Assembly: GCA_039815415.1 (NCBI GenBank)
Contig: JBCBZH010000232.1
Coordinates: 1 to 7,158 of the forward strand
Direction: 5' to 3'
DNA from: JBCBZH01 sp039815415
Lineage (GTDB): Bacteria > Bacteroidota > Rhodothermia > Rhodothermales > Rubricoccaceae
DNA length: 7,158 bases
Under the pieces are notes generated by a model, which was not told the DNA's origin, did not search any database, and worked only from the letters and a program-made list of their open reading frames with translations. This document shows positions 1-5,832 of this stretch, piece after piece; positions within the stretch are counted from its first letter, which is position 1; each line of letters opens with the position of its first letter. The position numbers were made by a program, and so were the translations under genes.

Positions 1-220
1 GCAACATTCTTTGGCCCTCAATCAGTTCTCTAACAATGACCCGTTGATCATATGGCGCTAAGGGGTTGTAGCCCATATCTGCAACTCGATCTCTTTCCTT
101 TTCATCTGTCTCGGGCCCAGTGAGGACTGCGGCGCTTACGCTCAGGATCTGGTCCCCCGGCCCCCAGCCGAGGCCATCGGCGAGCGATCCTTTTTCGACG
201 GTAGAGATGCGTACGGGCAC
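1..220 (-). CDS. PDZ-domain protein, partial (C-terminal part beyond left edge); possible remnant
   Basis: Reading leftward on the minus strand gives a PDZ-like segment: VPVRISTVEKGSLADGLGW, then GPGDQIL, which matches the usual pattern of beta strand, 'gSpA..GL', 'pGDqIl' carboxylate-binding region and next strand. About 45 residues further on comes VIVRELIEGQ, which could be the last PDZ helix and strand. PDZ domains bind peptide C-termini and occur in exported proteases and scaffolds; which protein this is cannot be told. The start is unresolved. The frame is open to 301, where an in-frame TGA (302-304) lies just upstream. No ATG occurs in it; the only plausible start is GTG at 218-220, which has no Shine-Dalgarno and would begin inside the domain. 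Codons from 1 to about 80 use A/T in the third position about half the time, unlike the GC-rich genes to the right. It could be a genuine gene with a non-canonical start, or the 5'-truncated remnant of one. Confidence 0.5.
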   Translation of the reverse strand, partial: MPVRISTVEKGSLADGLGWGPGDQILSVSAAVLTGPETDEKERDRVADMGYNPLAPYDQRVIVRELIEGQRML

Positions 221-316
221 GGGACGAGCGGAATGATGCCCCCAAGAACGGAAACGCCTCTCAAGTCCCTGCGAGGCGGATGTGAAGCCTCTGGGTGTTC
301 GTCAGGGGAATACGAA

Positions 317-362
317 TCAGGCGGCCAGCAGAACGCTCAGCCGGGTGCGAGGTGCCGCCTGA
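317..362. repeat. Perfect 9-bp inverted repeat in the upstream spacer
   Basis: Arms TCAGGCGGC (317-325) and GCCGCCTGA (354-362) are exact reverse complements separated by 28 bases. It lies 109 bases upstream of the glycosyltransferase start. As RNA it could form a GC-rich hairpin with a large loop; as DNA, widely spaced half-sites for a regulator. No T-run follows on either strand, so it does not look like an intrinsic terminator. In GC-rich DNA a 9-bp match at this spacing could also be chance. Confidence 0.35.
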
Positions 363-458
363 AAAGAATGCAGGGGCCGATTCCTTCACACTAGGCGACA
401 ATTCCCGGAGTCTACTCCCTTCATGTTGCAGTGGTTTGCGACGCCCCGCGCTCCCTCC

Positions 459-463
459 AGGGG
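459..463 (+). promoter_or_regulatory. Ribosome binding site deciding the GT4 start
   Basis: AGGGG lies 7 bases before ATG 471. This favours 471 over the earlier in-frame ATG at 423, which lacks such a sequence, and over ATG 486, where the spacing would be 22. It is the only clear Shine-Dalgarno in the window; none of the other complete genes shows one. Confidence 0.5.
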
Positions 464-470
464 CCCCTTC

Positions 471-2759
471 ATGCACACACTCCCGATGCATATCTCCTTT
501 GCTTCCACCTATCCGCCGCGAGCGTGTGGGCTCGCTACGTTCACACGCGACCTTCGAGCTGGCGTCGGCCGGCCTGGGTACACCTCGGACGTGCTGTCCC
601 TGGTCAACTCCTATGCGGGCCCAGAGCGTCTGCCCGAAGTCGGGTTTGAGATTCGCCAGCCCGTACAGGACGACTACGCGGCTGCCGCGGAGTACCTGAA
701 CGCATCGTCTACCGACGTGCTCTGCATCCAGCACGAGTTTGGCATCTTTGGCGGCCCTGAAGGCACGTACGTGCTGGAACTGATGGAGGCGACCCACGCC
801 CCCGTCGTAACGACGCTGCATACCGTGCTTCCCAGCCCGGAACCGCCGTATCTCGCGGCTCTCAAAGCTGTGGCGCGGCGCTCAGACCGGCTGGTGGTCA
901 TGACTCTCACCGCTCGCGAGCTGCTGAGCGATGTGTATGGGGTCTCCGCTTCGAAGGTGGATGTGATCCCACACGGAACACCCGACGGTGACCCGTCCAT
1001 CGGGGTCTCGTTTCGGTCCGAACATGGCCTGGAGAACCGCACCGTTCTGCTCACATTTGGGCTCCTTGGCCCGTCCAAAGGCATCGAGTTCGCCTTGGAA
1101 GCCTTGCCCAGAGCCATTGAGGCGTCCCCAGACGCGCTCTACGTGATCCTCGGGGCGACCCATCCCGAAATCGTCCGTACGTCCGGCGAAGCCTATCGGG
1201 AGTCGCTCAAGGAGGAGATCGCGACGATGGGCCTCGGGCACCACGTCCGCTTCGTGGATCGGTACGTCAGCTCGGAGGAGTTGTGGGCCTGGCTTTCAGC
1301 TGCCGACCTCTACGTGTCGCCCTACCCGGGAATGGACCAGATCTGCTCCGGTACGCTCGCCTACGCGCTGGCGGCAGGCTTGCCGGTGGTGTCCACACCC
1401 TATCTCCATGCCCGCGAGGTGCTCGCCGGTGGGGCTGGGCGCCTCGCGAGCTTCGGCGACACCGACGCCTTCGGAGATGCTCTCGCGCACTTCGTCGCGG
1501 ACCCGGCAGTCCGTATGGATGCATCCACACGCGCGCGCTCGTTTGGTGCCACGACCTCCTGGCCGTTAACTGGAGATGCGTATGCCGATGTGTTCGAGAG
1601 GGTCCTGAGCGATGCTCGCGCAGCCGCCGTCGCGCCTCCATCGGAGCCCGTCCATCCGGCCGCCCTTTCTGCGGCGCTGGATGCCCTCGCCCGTCTCACG
1701 GACGACGTCGGTCCGTTCCAACATGCCACGTTTGGGCGTCCGGACCGCAAAAACGGCTACAGCACGGACGATGCAGGCCGCGCCATCGTCGTCGCCCTCG
1801 CTGCTGCTGAGCGCCACGATCCACGCAGCGACGAACGCGTCGTGGCGCTGCGGATCGCTCGCACCTGCCTCGGATTCCTCGACCACGCACAAACCGAAGA
1901 GGGCGGATTCCACAACTTCATGGACTACAGCCGCCGATTCGCGGATGCGCCCGCTGGCGAGGACACCGTGGGCCGGGCCATGTGGGGTCTCGGTGCCGCC
2001 ATCGCTTGGGGGCCGGATGCTGCGTTCCGCACCCACGCCCGAAGCCTCCTCGAACGCTCTCTTCCCCGCGTGCTCCATCACCCTCGAGCACTCGCATACG
2101 CCATGTGTGGCCTCGAGCTGGCGCTCGACCGCTTCCCCGGTGTGGCGGCCTACAGAACCCGGCTGCGCGAACATGGAGATGCCCTCGTGGCACGCTACAG
2201 GGACATCTCCGAACCAGGGTGGGCCTGGTTCAATGACGATGTGACGTATGCCAATGCCCTCCTCCCCTACGCCCTGCTTCGTGCCTCGAAACGCCTGGAG
2301 GCAGCGGAAGGCGCGGATGCACTTCGGGAGGTTGCCCTCGAGTCGCTGGCCTTTATCCTCGAACAGTCGTTTCATGAAGGCCTGTTCGACGCCATCGGCA
2401 ACCGCGGATGGCTGCGGCGCGACGGAACGCGAGCGGCCTTTGACCAGCAGCCCATTGAGGCGGGCTATGCGGCCTGGGTGTGGAGCGAAACCGCTGAGAT
2501 CCTCGGAGACCCCACCTACGCTGATGCTGCACGCCGTGCGACAGAGTGGTTCTACGGACGCAATCGCATTGGGGAACCGCTGTTCGAGGCCGCGACCGGC
2601 GCCTGCTACGATGGGTTTGGGCCCAAAGGGGTCAACCTGAACCAAGGTGCCGAATCGGCTATCGCCGGCGTGTTTGCACACCTCGCCTTACACGACCTAG
2701 ATGCCACAGCAGCCGGACTCTCGGCCCCACCAGCCACACACCTCGCGTCGCTCGATTGA
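471..2759 (+). CDS. GT4 glycosyltransferase fused to a C-terminal (alpha/alpha)-toroid-like domain
   Basis: A 762-aa, probably cytoplasmic protein. Residues 1 to about 380 are a GT-B fold, family GT4: the N-terminal loop PPRACGLATF (about 15-24), IQHEFGIFGG (near 90), IPHGTPD with H168, and the C-terminal-half signature G200-P-S-K203, whose lysine normally binds the NDP-sugar phosphates. The usual EX7E motif is absent: the aligned residues are Q290 and Y298 in QICSGTLAY. After a proline/alanine linker (about 384-396), residues 395-750 form an all-helical region with repeated glycine- and acid-rich turns: NGYSTDD (428-434), GEDTVGR (496-502), FNDD (587-590), FDQQPIE (657-663) and NLNQGAES (722-729). 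This resembles the six-hairpin glycosidase/epimerase toroids, but no catalytic assignment is possible. Single-domain GT4 enzymes are usually 350-420 aa, so this is a true two-domain fusion. The GH130 gene follows 50 bases downstream, suggesting an operon and a mannose-related donor or product. Alternative starts are 423 and 486. Confidence 0.88.
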   Translation: MHTLPMHISFASTYPPRACGLATFTRDLRAGVGRPGYTSDVLSLVNSYAGPERLPEVGFEIRQPVQDDYAAAAEYLNASSTDVLCIQHEFGIFGGPEGTYVLELMEATHAPVVTTLHTVLPSPEPPYLAALKAVARRSDRLVVMTLTARELLSDVYGVSASKVDVIPHGTPDGDPSIGVSFRSEHGLENRTVLLTFGLLGPSKGIEFALEALPRAIEASPDALYVILGATHPEIVRTSGEAYRESLKEEIATMGLGHHVRFVDRYVSSEELWAWLSAADLYVSPYPGMDQICSGTLAYALAAGLPVVSTPYLHAREVLAGGAGRLASFGDTDAFGDALAHFVADPAVRMDASTRARSFGATTSWPLTGDAYADVFERVLSDARAAAVAPPSEPVHPAALSAALDALARLTDDVGPFQHATFGRPDRKNGYSTDDAGRAIVVALAAAERHDPRSDERVVALRIARTCLGFLDHAQTEEGGFHNFMDYSRRFADAPAGEDTVGRAMWGLGAAIAWGPDAAFRTHARSLLERSLPRVLHHPRALAYAMCGLELALDRFPGVAAYRTRLREHGDALVARYRDISEPGWAWFNDDVTYANALLPYALLRASKRLEAAEGADALREVALESLAFILEQSFHEGLFDAIGNRGWLRRDGTRAAFDQQPIEAGYAAWVWSETAEILGDPTYADAARRATEWFYGRNRIGEPLFEAATGACYDGFGPKGVNLNQGAESAIAGVFAHLALHDLDATAAGLSAPPATHLASLD

Positions 2760-2809
2760 GGCAAGACGCCAGCGAACCGATACATTCGGTCTACGATCTG
2801 GTCCTTGCC

Positions 2810-3925
2810 ATGCACTTGCATCCACCAGCCACTGAAGGGGCACTCCGTTCCATTGATGCTCCCGCGCCGGTGGACGTGCATCGTCTCCACAACGGGCTGC
2901 CCATCCTCGCCCCCATTGACGCCCACCCCTGGGAATCGCGGGTGGTCTTGAATCCGGCTGGGCAGTTGGTGACCGGGGATCGCCTTCACGCCCTGCTTCC
3001 TGCATGGGACCTCGACGCCACTCAGGAGACCCGGCTCCTAGATGAAGGTGGCGCATGTGTCTTGTTGTATCGCGCCCAGGGCGCGGTGGATGCGTCTCTT
3101 CGAATGGCACCTTCATCTCTTGGATGGGCAGCCCTGACACCGACCCTCGAGCTGGTGGCCCGCAAGAAGGTTCCGGCACTCCGACCTCGCGCTGGCGAGA
3201 TGTTCGACAACCTCGGCCTCGAAGACCCGCGCAGTACACGTATCGGTGACACGTACTACCTGTACTACACGGGCTACTCCGATCCGACACCTGAAGACGA
3301 CGACGATCGCCGGGTCTACATCTGCCTCGCCACCTCCCCAGACCTCGCCAGTTGGACCTATCACGGCCCTGTCGAGGGCGATCTGAACGCCGTCAACAAC
3401 AAGAACGCGGCTCTCTTTCCTCAGCCCGTTGACGGACGCTACGTGCTGCTGCATCGCCCGATGGATGGCCCGGATGCAATGGCCGTTCACTGGGCGACAT
3501 CTCTAGATCCGGCGGGCCCCTGGACATCCGAGGGACTGCTGTTCAGATCCTACCCGTACGAGGAGTTTGCCCAGTCCTGGGTGGGCGCTGGCGGGCCGCC
3601 CATTTCGCTCGGGGAGGACCGGTTCCTGATGGTCTACCACCAGGGGCACTACGCACCCGACGGGTCACGGGAGTACGATCTCTCGGCAGCGCTCTTGGAC
3701 TTTTCCCGGAGCGAGCCTGTGGTATCTCGCATCGAGCCGCTCATGCGCCCCTCCGGGGTCTTTGAGACGGTCGGGGACGACGCGCTGGGGGTCGACAATG
3801 TGCTGTTTTCCTGCGCGAACTACGTCTGGTGCGACCGGCTGGTGATTCCCTATGCGGGGGCAGACAGCCACATCTTCGGAGCCACGATTTCCTTTGCCGC
3901 CCTGGTTCACGCGTTGGCGACCTGA
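2810..3925 (+). CDS. GH130 beta-mannoside phosphorylase-family enzyme
   Basis: A 371-aa protein of the five-bladed beta-propeller family GH130, near the family's usual length. Members cleave beta-mannosides, mostly by phosphorolysis, releasing alpha-mannose-1-phosphate; one subfamily hydrolyses instead. Visible landmarks: HPWESRVVLNPA (39-50), GLEDPR (136-141) with the conserved proton-donor Asp139, YYLYYTGYSD (149-158), NKNAALFP (197-204), HRP (205-207), GAGGPP (259-264), YHQGH (276-280), YDLSAALLD (289-297), and the closing blade IPYAGADSHIFGATI (346-360). The basic H205/R206 and H277 sit where phosphorylases carry phosphate-binding residues, so phosphorolysis is favoured but not proven. 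There is no signal peptide, so it is probably cytoplasmic. ATG 2810 is chosen because family similarity begins about residue 24. The frame runs upstream into the previous gene, and a TTG overlapping its stop (2756) is a weaker alternative. Linkage (1,2 or 1,4) and acceptor cannot be read. Confidence 0.9.
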   Translation: MHLHPPATEGALRSIDAPAPVDVHRLHNGLPILAPIDAHPWESRVVLNPAGQLVTGDRLHALLPAWDLDATQETRLLDEGGACVLLYRAQGAVDASLRMAPSSLGWAALTPTLELVARKKVPALRPRAGEMFDNLGLEDPRSTRIGDTYYLYYTGYSDPTPEDDDDRRVYICLATSPDLASWTYHGPVEGDLNAVNNKNAALFPQPVDGRYVLLHRPMDGPDAMAVHWATSLDPAGPWTSEGLLFRSYPYEEFAQSWVGAGGPPISLGEDRFLMVYHQGHYAPDGSREYDLSAALLDFSRSEPVVSRIEPLMRPSGVFETVGDDALGVDNVLFSCANYVWCDRLVIPYAGADSHIFGATISFAALVHALAT

Positions 3926-4040
3926 TCCACTTTGTGAATTCGAGAGAGACGAGCGGATGTAAGCGTTTTCCCTGGCGGGAACGCAGGCACCTAACGGTCT
4001 CCTTTCGAGTAGGTTTTCGCACAACTTGCCCTTCGTTGCG

Positions 4041-4262
4041 ATGAACCGACCCGTGATGACTCCGGAGCACTTGGCGTTGCTCTCCACTCAGAAGCTCGAA
4101 GCGCTCGCGTCTGGATCCAACCGCTCCGATGATTCGCCCGATGGCGGCAACGCTCTGCCTCCACAGGTGCAGCGGCTTGCCCAGTTCGAACTCCGCCGCC
4201 GTCGGAGAGCCTCCATGCACGACGCGCCGAGCCCAGCCCTCCATTCCACCGGTCTCCACTGA
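4041..4262 (+). CDS. Possible small hypothetical protein (73 aa)
   Basis: From ATG 4041 the frame gives 73 aa; ATG 4056 would give 68. After MTPEHLALLSTQKLEALA, an amphipathic helix-like start, comes a Ser/Asp/Gly-rich linker, a second helix-like stretch (LPPQVQRLAQFEL), a run of five arginines and a short tail. By my count about 74% of codons from 4056 end in G or C, and the second positions are less GC-rich, as expected of coding sequence in this genome. No Shine-Dalgarno precedes either ATG, and no family is recognised. The opposite strand is also open here, which weakens the case. It may be non-coding spacer. Confidence 0.28.
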   Translation: MNRPVMTPEHLALLSTQKLEALASGSNRSDDSPDGGNALPPQVQRLAQFELRRRRRASMHDAPSPALHSTGLH

Positions 4263-4301
4263 CGCCAGCCAGACGTTCACGTGCGCTTCGGGCACATCAG
4301 C

Positions 4302-4330
4302 TTGGCGGCCTTCACGCTCGGACCTATCTT
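4302..4330 (+). promoter_or_regulatory. Sigma70-like promoter of tRNA-Arg
   Basis: TTGGCG (4302-4307) and TATCTT (4325-4330) are separated by exactly 17 bases; each matches 4 of 6 consensus positions. Transcription would start near 4337, about 6 bases before the mature tRNA, a usual arrangement for a single tRNA gene. The assignment rests on spacing and position as much as on the boxes. Confidence 0.5.
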
Positions 4331-4342
4331 GGCGCCCGCTCC

Positions 4343-4416
4343 GCGCCCGTAGCTCAGCTGGATAGAGCGTTGGTTTCCGGTACCAAAGGTCAGAGGTTCG
4401 AATCCTCTCGGGCGTA
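4343..4416 (+). tRNA. tRNA-Arg (anticodon CCG)
   Basis: A full cloverleaf of 74 bases. The acceptor stem is GCGCCCG (4343-4349) with CGGGCGT (4409-4415), closed by a G:U pair at the first position. The D arm is GCTC (4352-4355)/GAGC (4365-4368) with G18G19 in the loop. The anticodon stem TTGGT/ACCAA encloses the loop TTCCGGT, with CCG at 4377-4379 reading codon CGG. The variable loop is AGGTC, and the T arm AGAGG/CCTCT has loop TTCGAAT. The discriminator is A4416. CCA is not encoded, so it must be added by a nucleotidyltransferase. The gene appears to be a single-gene unit with its own promoter and terminator. Confidence 0.97.
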
Positions 4417-4418
4417 CG

Positions 4419-4450
4419 AAACGCCGCGTCTACCATGACGCGGCGTTTTT
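4419..4450 (+). terminator. Intrinsic terminator of tRNA-Arg
   Basis: A perfect 12-bp stem (4419-4430 with 4437-4448; core ACGCCGCGTC/GACGCGGCGT) with a six-base loop TACCAT, ending in a run of five T (4446-4450) of which the first three pair in the stem. It starts three bases after the tRNA. On the opposite strand the stem is followed only by TTTCGT, so termination of the minus-strand genes reading toward it is possible but weaker. Confidence 0.85.
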
Positions 4451-4455
4451 CGTAT

Positions 4456-4503
4456 TCAAGGGCCGAATCGCGGACCGTAGAATCGCCAGATCGAGGCCCT
4501 TGA
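4456..4503. repeat. 9-bp inverted repeat downstream of the DUF2911 gene
   Basis: TCAAGGGCC (4456-4464) and GGCCCTTGA (4495-4503) are exact reverse complements separated by 30 bases, starting 26 bases beyond the stop of the minus-strand lipoprotein gene. It could form the 3' end hairpin of that transcript, but no T-run follows on the minus strand, so an intrinsic terminator is not supported. Confidence 0.3.
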
Positions 4504-4529
4504 TCGGATCCAGCCGGCAGCCCTGAACC

Positions 4530-5162
4530 TCAGCTCGAGCTGGCGGAGAGTTCCACGGGAACGCGCGTGTCGTCCCATGCGAGGACCATCACAGCCTCCG
4601 TGTCCGAGACCGGCTCCAGGGAGATCGTGAACGCCTCCAGAGGCGCGTCTGCAGCACCGGGCGTAACGACGGTCCGGAGAACGTCCTGCTCGGCGTCGTA
4701 ATCGAAGGCTCCCCACTGGTCTGCGACCGCGTTGAGGATGAGCGTCCATTCGGTCTCGCCCGGGATGGTGAACACGCCGTACGACCCGGCAGGCACCTCC
4801 TCGCCACCAATGGAGAGCGGGGTGTTCGTGGTCAGCACCGTCGCCTCGTTGGCACCCGTCCGCCAGACCTCGCCGTACGGCACGAGACCGCCGAAGATCT
4901 CACGTCCGTTCGCCCTTGGGCTGCCGTACTGGACCTCAACCGCGGTGGTCCCGAGTGCGATGCTGGCACAGGCCCCCGGGCTGGGCACATCCTGATCCCG
5001 CTCTGGCTCACACGAGGCGTCACCATCCGCGAGGTCTGCCTGTGTTGCGGATTCCTCTTGCACCGTCTCGGTTGTCGATTCGGTGGTCGCATCCTCGGAT
5101 GCTTCCCCGGCGCAGCCAGCCAGGACTAAAAGAACGAGTGCGAACGATAGGGAGGCTTGCAT
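4530..5162 (-). CDS. DUF2911-family lipoprotein
   Basis: A 210-aa protein with a lipoprotein signal: hydrophobic residues 4-15 ending in lipobox L14-A15-G16-C17. A start at 5162 is fixed by this signal. Residues 18-60 are a Glu/Asp/Thr-rich linker, likely a flexible tether on the cell surface or periplasmic face. From about 63 to 208 runs a DUF2911 domain, recognised by VQYGSPRANGREIFGGLVPY (77-96), GEVWRTGANEAT (97-108), VPAGSYGVFTIPGE (123-136), WTLILN (139-144) and DQWGAFDYD (148-156). The family's function is not established. Cys51 and Cys65 could form a disulfide at the domain's edge. It lies 66 bases after the NTF2-like gene on the same strand, so the two are probably co-transcribed. 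No Shine-Dalgarno is seen. The export prediction and family assignment are strong; the role is unknown. Confidence 0.9.
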   Translation of the reverse strand: MQASLSFALVLLVLAGCAGEASEDATTESTTETVQEESATQADLADGDASCEPERDQDVPSPGACASIALGTTAVEVQYGSPRANGREIFGGLVPYGEVWRTGANEATVLTTNTPLSIGGEEVPAGSYGVFTIPGETEWTLILNAVADQWGAFDYDAEQDVLRTVVTPGAADAPLEAFTISLEPVSDTEAVMVLAWDDTRVPVELSASSS

Positions 5163-5228
5163 AGCAGGAGGTGCAGAACGGGACGGCTAAGGTAGCGGGA
5201 GTGATCCGCCAGCTCGTGGAGCCAGCAA

Positions 5229-5684
5229 TTAATCCGCAGCAGCGTCCCATTCGGCTTCGGACACAACGGCTTTCTGATACTCCATCACCCACTTCCAGCC
5301 GTCCTCCTCTTTGACCAGCAGAGACTCGAACGCGATGTAGACCGGCTCTCCGGCACTGTACCGGAAGTAGCCGGTCTCGTGCGCCGTCGTCTCGCCGTGG
5401 ATGCGGGCGGTGAAGCGAAAATCTAGCTCGGCGACCGTCCGCCCAGCGGCGGTGTCCTCAAACCCCTGCTTCCAGCCGTCGAGCGCCTGGGAGATGGGAT
5501 AGACCTGCTCCGAGATCCCGTTGACCAGTACGGCATCCTCGTGATACAGGGCCGCATAGCCCTCGAAGTCCCCCTCTTCGACGGTACGTACAGCTTCCGC
5601 CCAAAAGGCGTCTATCTCATTGTCGGGAGGCGGGAGAGCCACAAACACCAGTGCGAGAAGAGGCCAGACGGAGAGTTTCAACAT
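5229..5684 (-). CDS. Secreted NTF2/SnoaL-like (DUF4440-type) protein
   Basis: A 151-aa protein. Residues 1-17 are a signal peptide (MLKLSV followed by a Leu/Val/Ala core), probably cut near VA-LPPPDN, so it is likely exported. The rest fits one cone-shaped NTF2-like domain: an N-terminal helix DAFWAEAVRTVEEGDFEGYA (25-44), then LYHEDAVLVNG (46-56), the ISQALDGWKQGFE helix (64-76), and strands FRFTARIHG (89-97), AHETGYFRYS (101-110) and WKWVMEYQKA (130-139). Such domains bind small molecules or act as simple enzymes, and the sequence does not tell which. ATG 5684 is chosen because it starts the signal peptide; the frame stays open to 5927, but that extension is arginine-rich and overlaps the divergent gene. 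It is likely the first gene of a two-gene minus-strand unit with the DUF2911 lipoprotein. Confidence 0.82.
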   Translation of the reverse strand: MLKLSVWPLLALVFVALPPPDNEIDAFWAEAVRTVEEGDFEGYAALYHEDAVLVNGISEQVYPISQALDGWKQGFEDTAAGRTVAELDFRFTARIHGETTAHETGYFRYSAGEPVYIAFESLLVKEEDGWKWVMEYQKAVVSEAEWDAAAD

Positions 5685-5832
5685 CGGACGTGTGGGAGCA
5701 TGGGAATGGACCAACCTAGCGCATGAGCAGGCATCAAGCGACCCCAGCCCCGACTGCGGAGATCTACCCCCCATCGCGAGGATTCCGACGCGTACTCTCA
5801 TCCCACTCCCCTTGCCTTCGCCAGCTCGACGG
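5685..5832. other. Divergent intergenic region
   Basis: 148 bases separate the starts of the NTF2-like gene (leftward) and the nucleotidyltransferase (rightward). Both promoters should lie here. No -35/-10 pair of good spacing, inverted repeat or regulator site stands out, and neither start has a Shine-Dalgarno. Confidence 0.4.

Larger units (their letters stand above)
221..470. other. Spacer between PDZ fragment and GT4 gene
   Basis: About 250 bases separate the only plausible start of the minus-strand PDZ frame from the plus-strand glycosyltransferase. Promoters for both sides would be expected here, but no convincing -35/-10 pair or Bacteroidota-type promoter is visible. The recognisable content is the inverted repeat at 317-362 and the ribosome-binding sequence just before 471. 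The open frames crossing this area on either strand are arginine/serine-rich and match no recognisable domain. Confidence 0.5.
3926..4342. other. 417-base stretch between GH130 and tRNA-Arg without a secure gene
   Basis: The left part contains a short imperfect hairpin (3963-3984, GCGTT..CCC/GGG.AACGC, bulged) 37 bases after the GH130 stop. It lacks a T-run, so it is at best a 3' RNA end structure and not a standard terminator. The middle holds a doubtful small ORF (4041-4262), and the right end the tRNA promoter. No mobile element, repeat array or RNA family is recognisable. Long open frames on the minus strand here continue into the antisense of GH130 and of the tRNA and are considered spurious. 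Confidence 0.5.

Noticed and set aside
261..821. Minus-strand open frame of 186 codons across the left spacer and the start of the GT4 gene
   Set aside because: Arginine- and serine-rich composition without domain features, and it overlaps the start of a clear gene.
1566..2681. 371-codon minus-strand open frame
   Set aside because: It is a mirror frame of the GC-rich C-terminal half of the GT4 gene. It has no recognisable domain, while the plus strand shows clear domain motifs throughout.
2546..2809. N-terminal extension of the GH130 frame into the GT4 gene
   Set aside because: It overlaps the conserved end of the GT4 protein (NLNQGAES region), and the extension has no GH130 similarity.
3963..3984. 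Hairpin as terminator of the GH130 transcript
   Set aside because: The stem is bulged and no T-run follows, so it does not meet intrinsic terminator criteria.
4343..4416. tRNA-Arg as an integration site for a mobile element
   Set aside because: No integrase gene is visible and no direct repeat of the tRNA 3' end was noticed elsewhere in the window.
3741..4436. Long minus-strand open frame of 231 codons, including IRTSDLWYRKPTLYPAELRA
   Set aside because: That stretch is the antisense translation of tRNA-Arg, a well-known annotation artefact. The remainder runs antisense to the end of the GH130 gene and through the spacer.
5620..5832. N-terminal extension of the nucleotidyltransferase
   Set aside because: It overlaps the NTF2-like gene, and family similarity begins right after ATG 5833.
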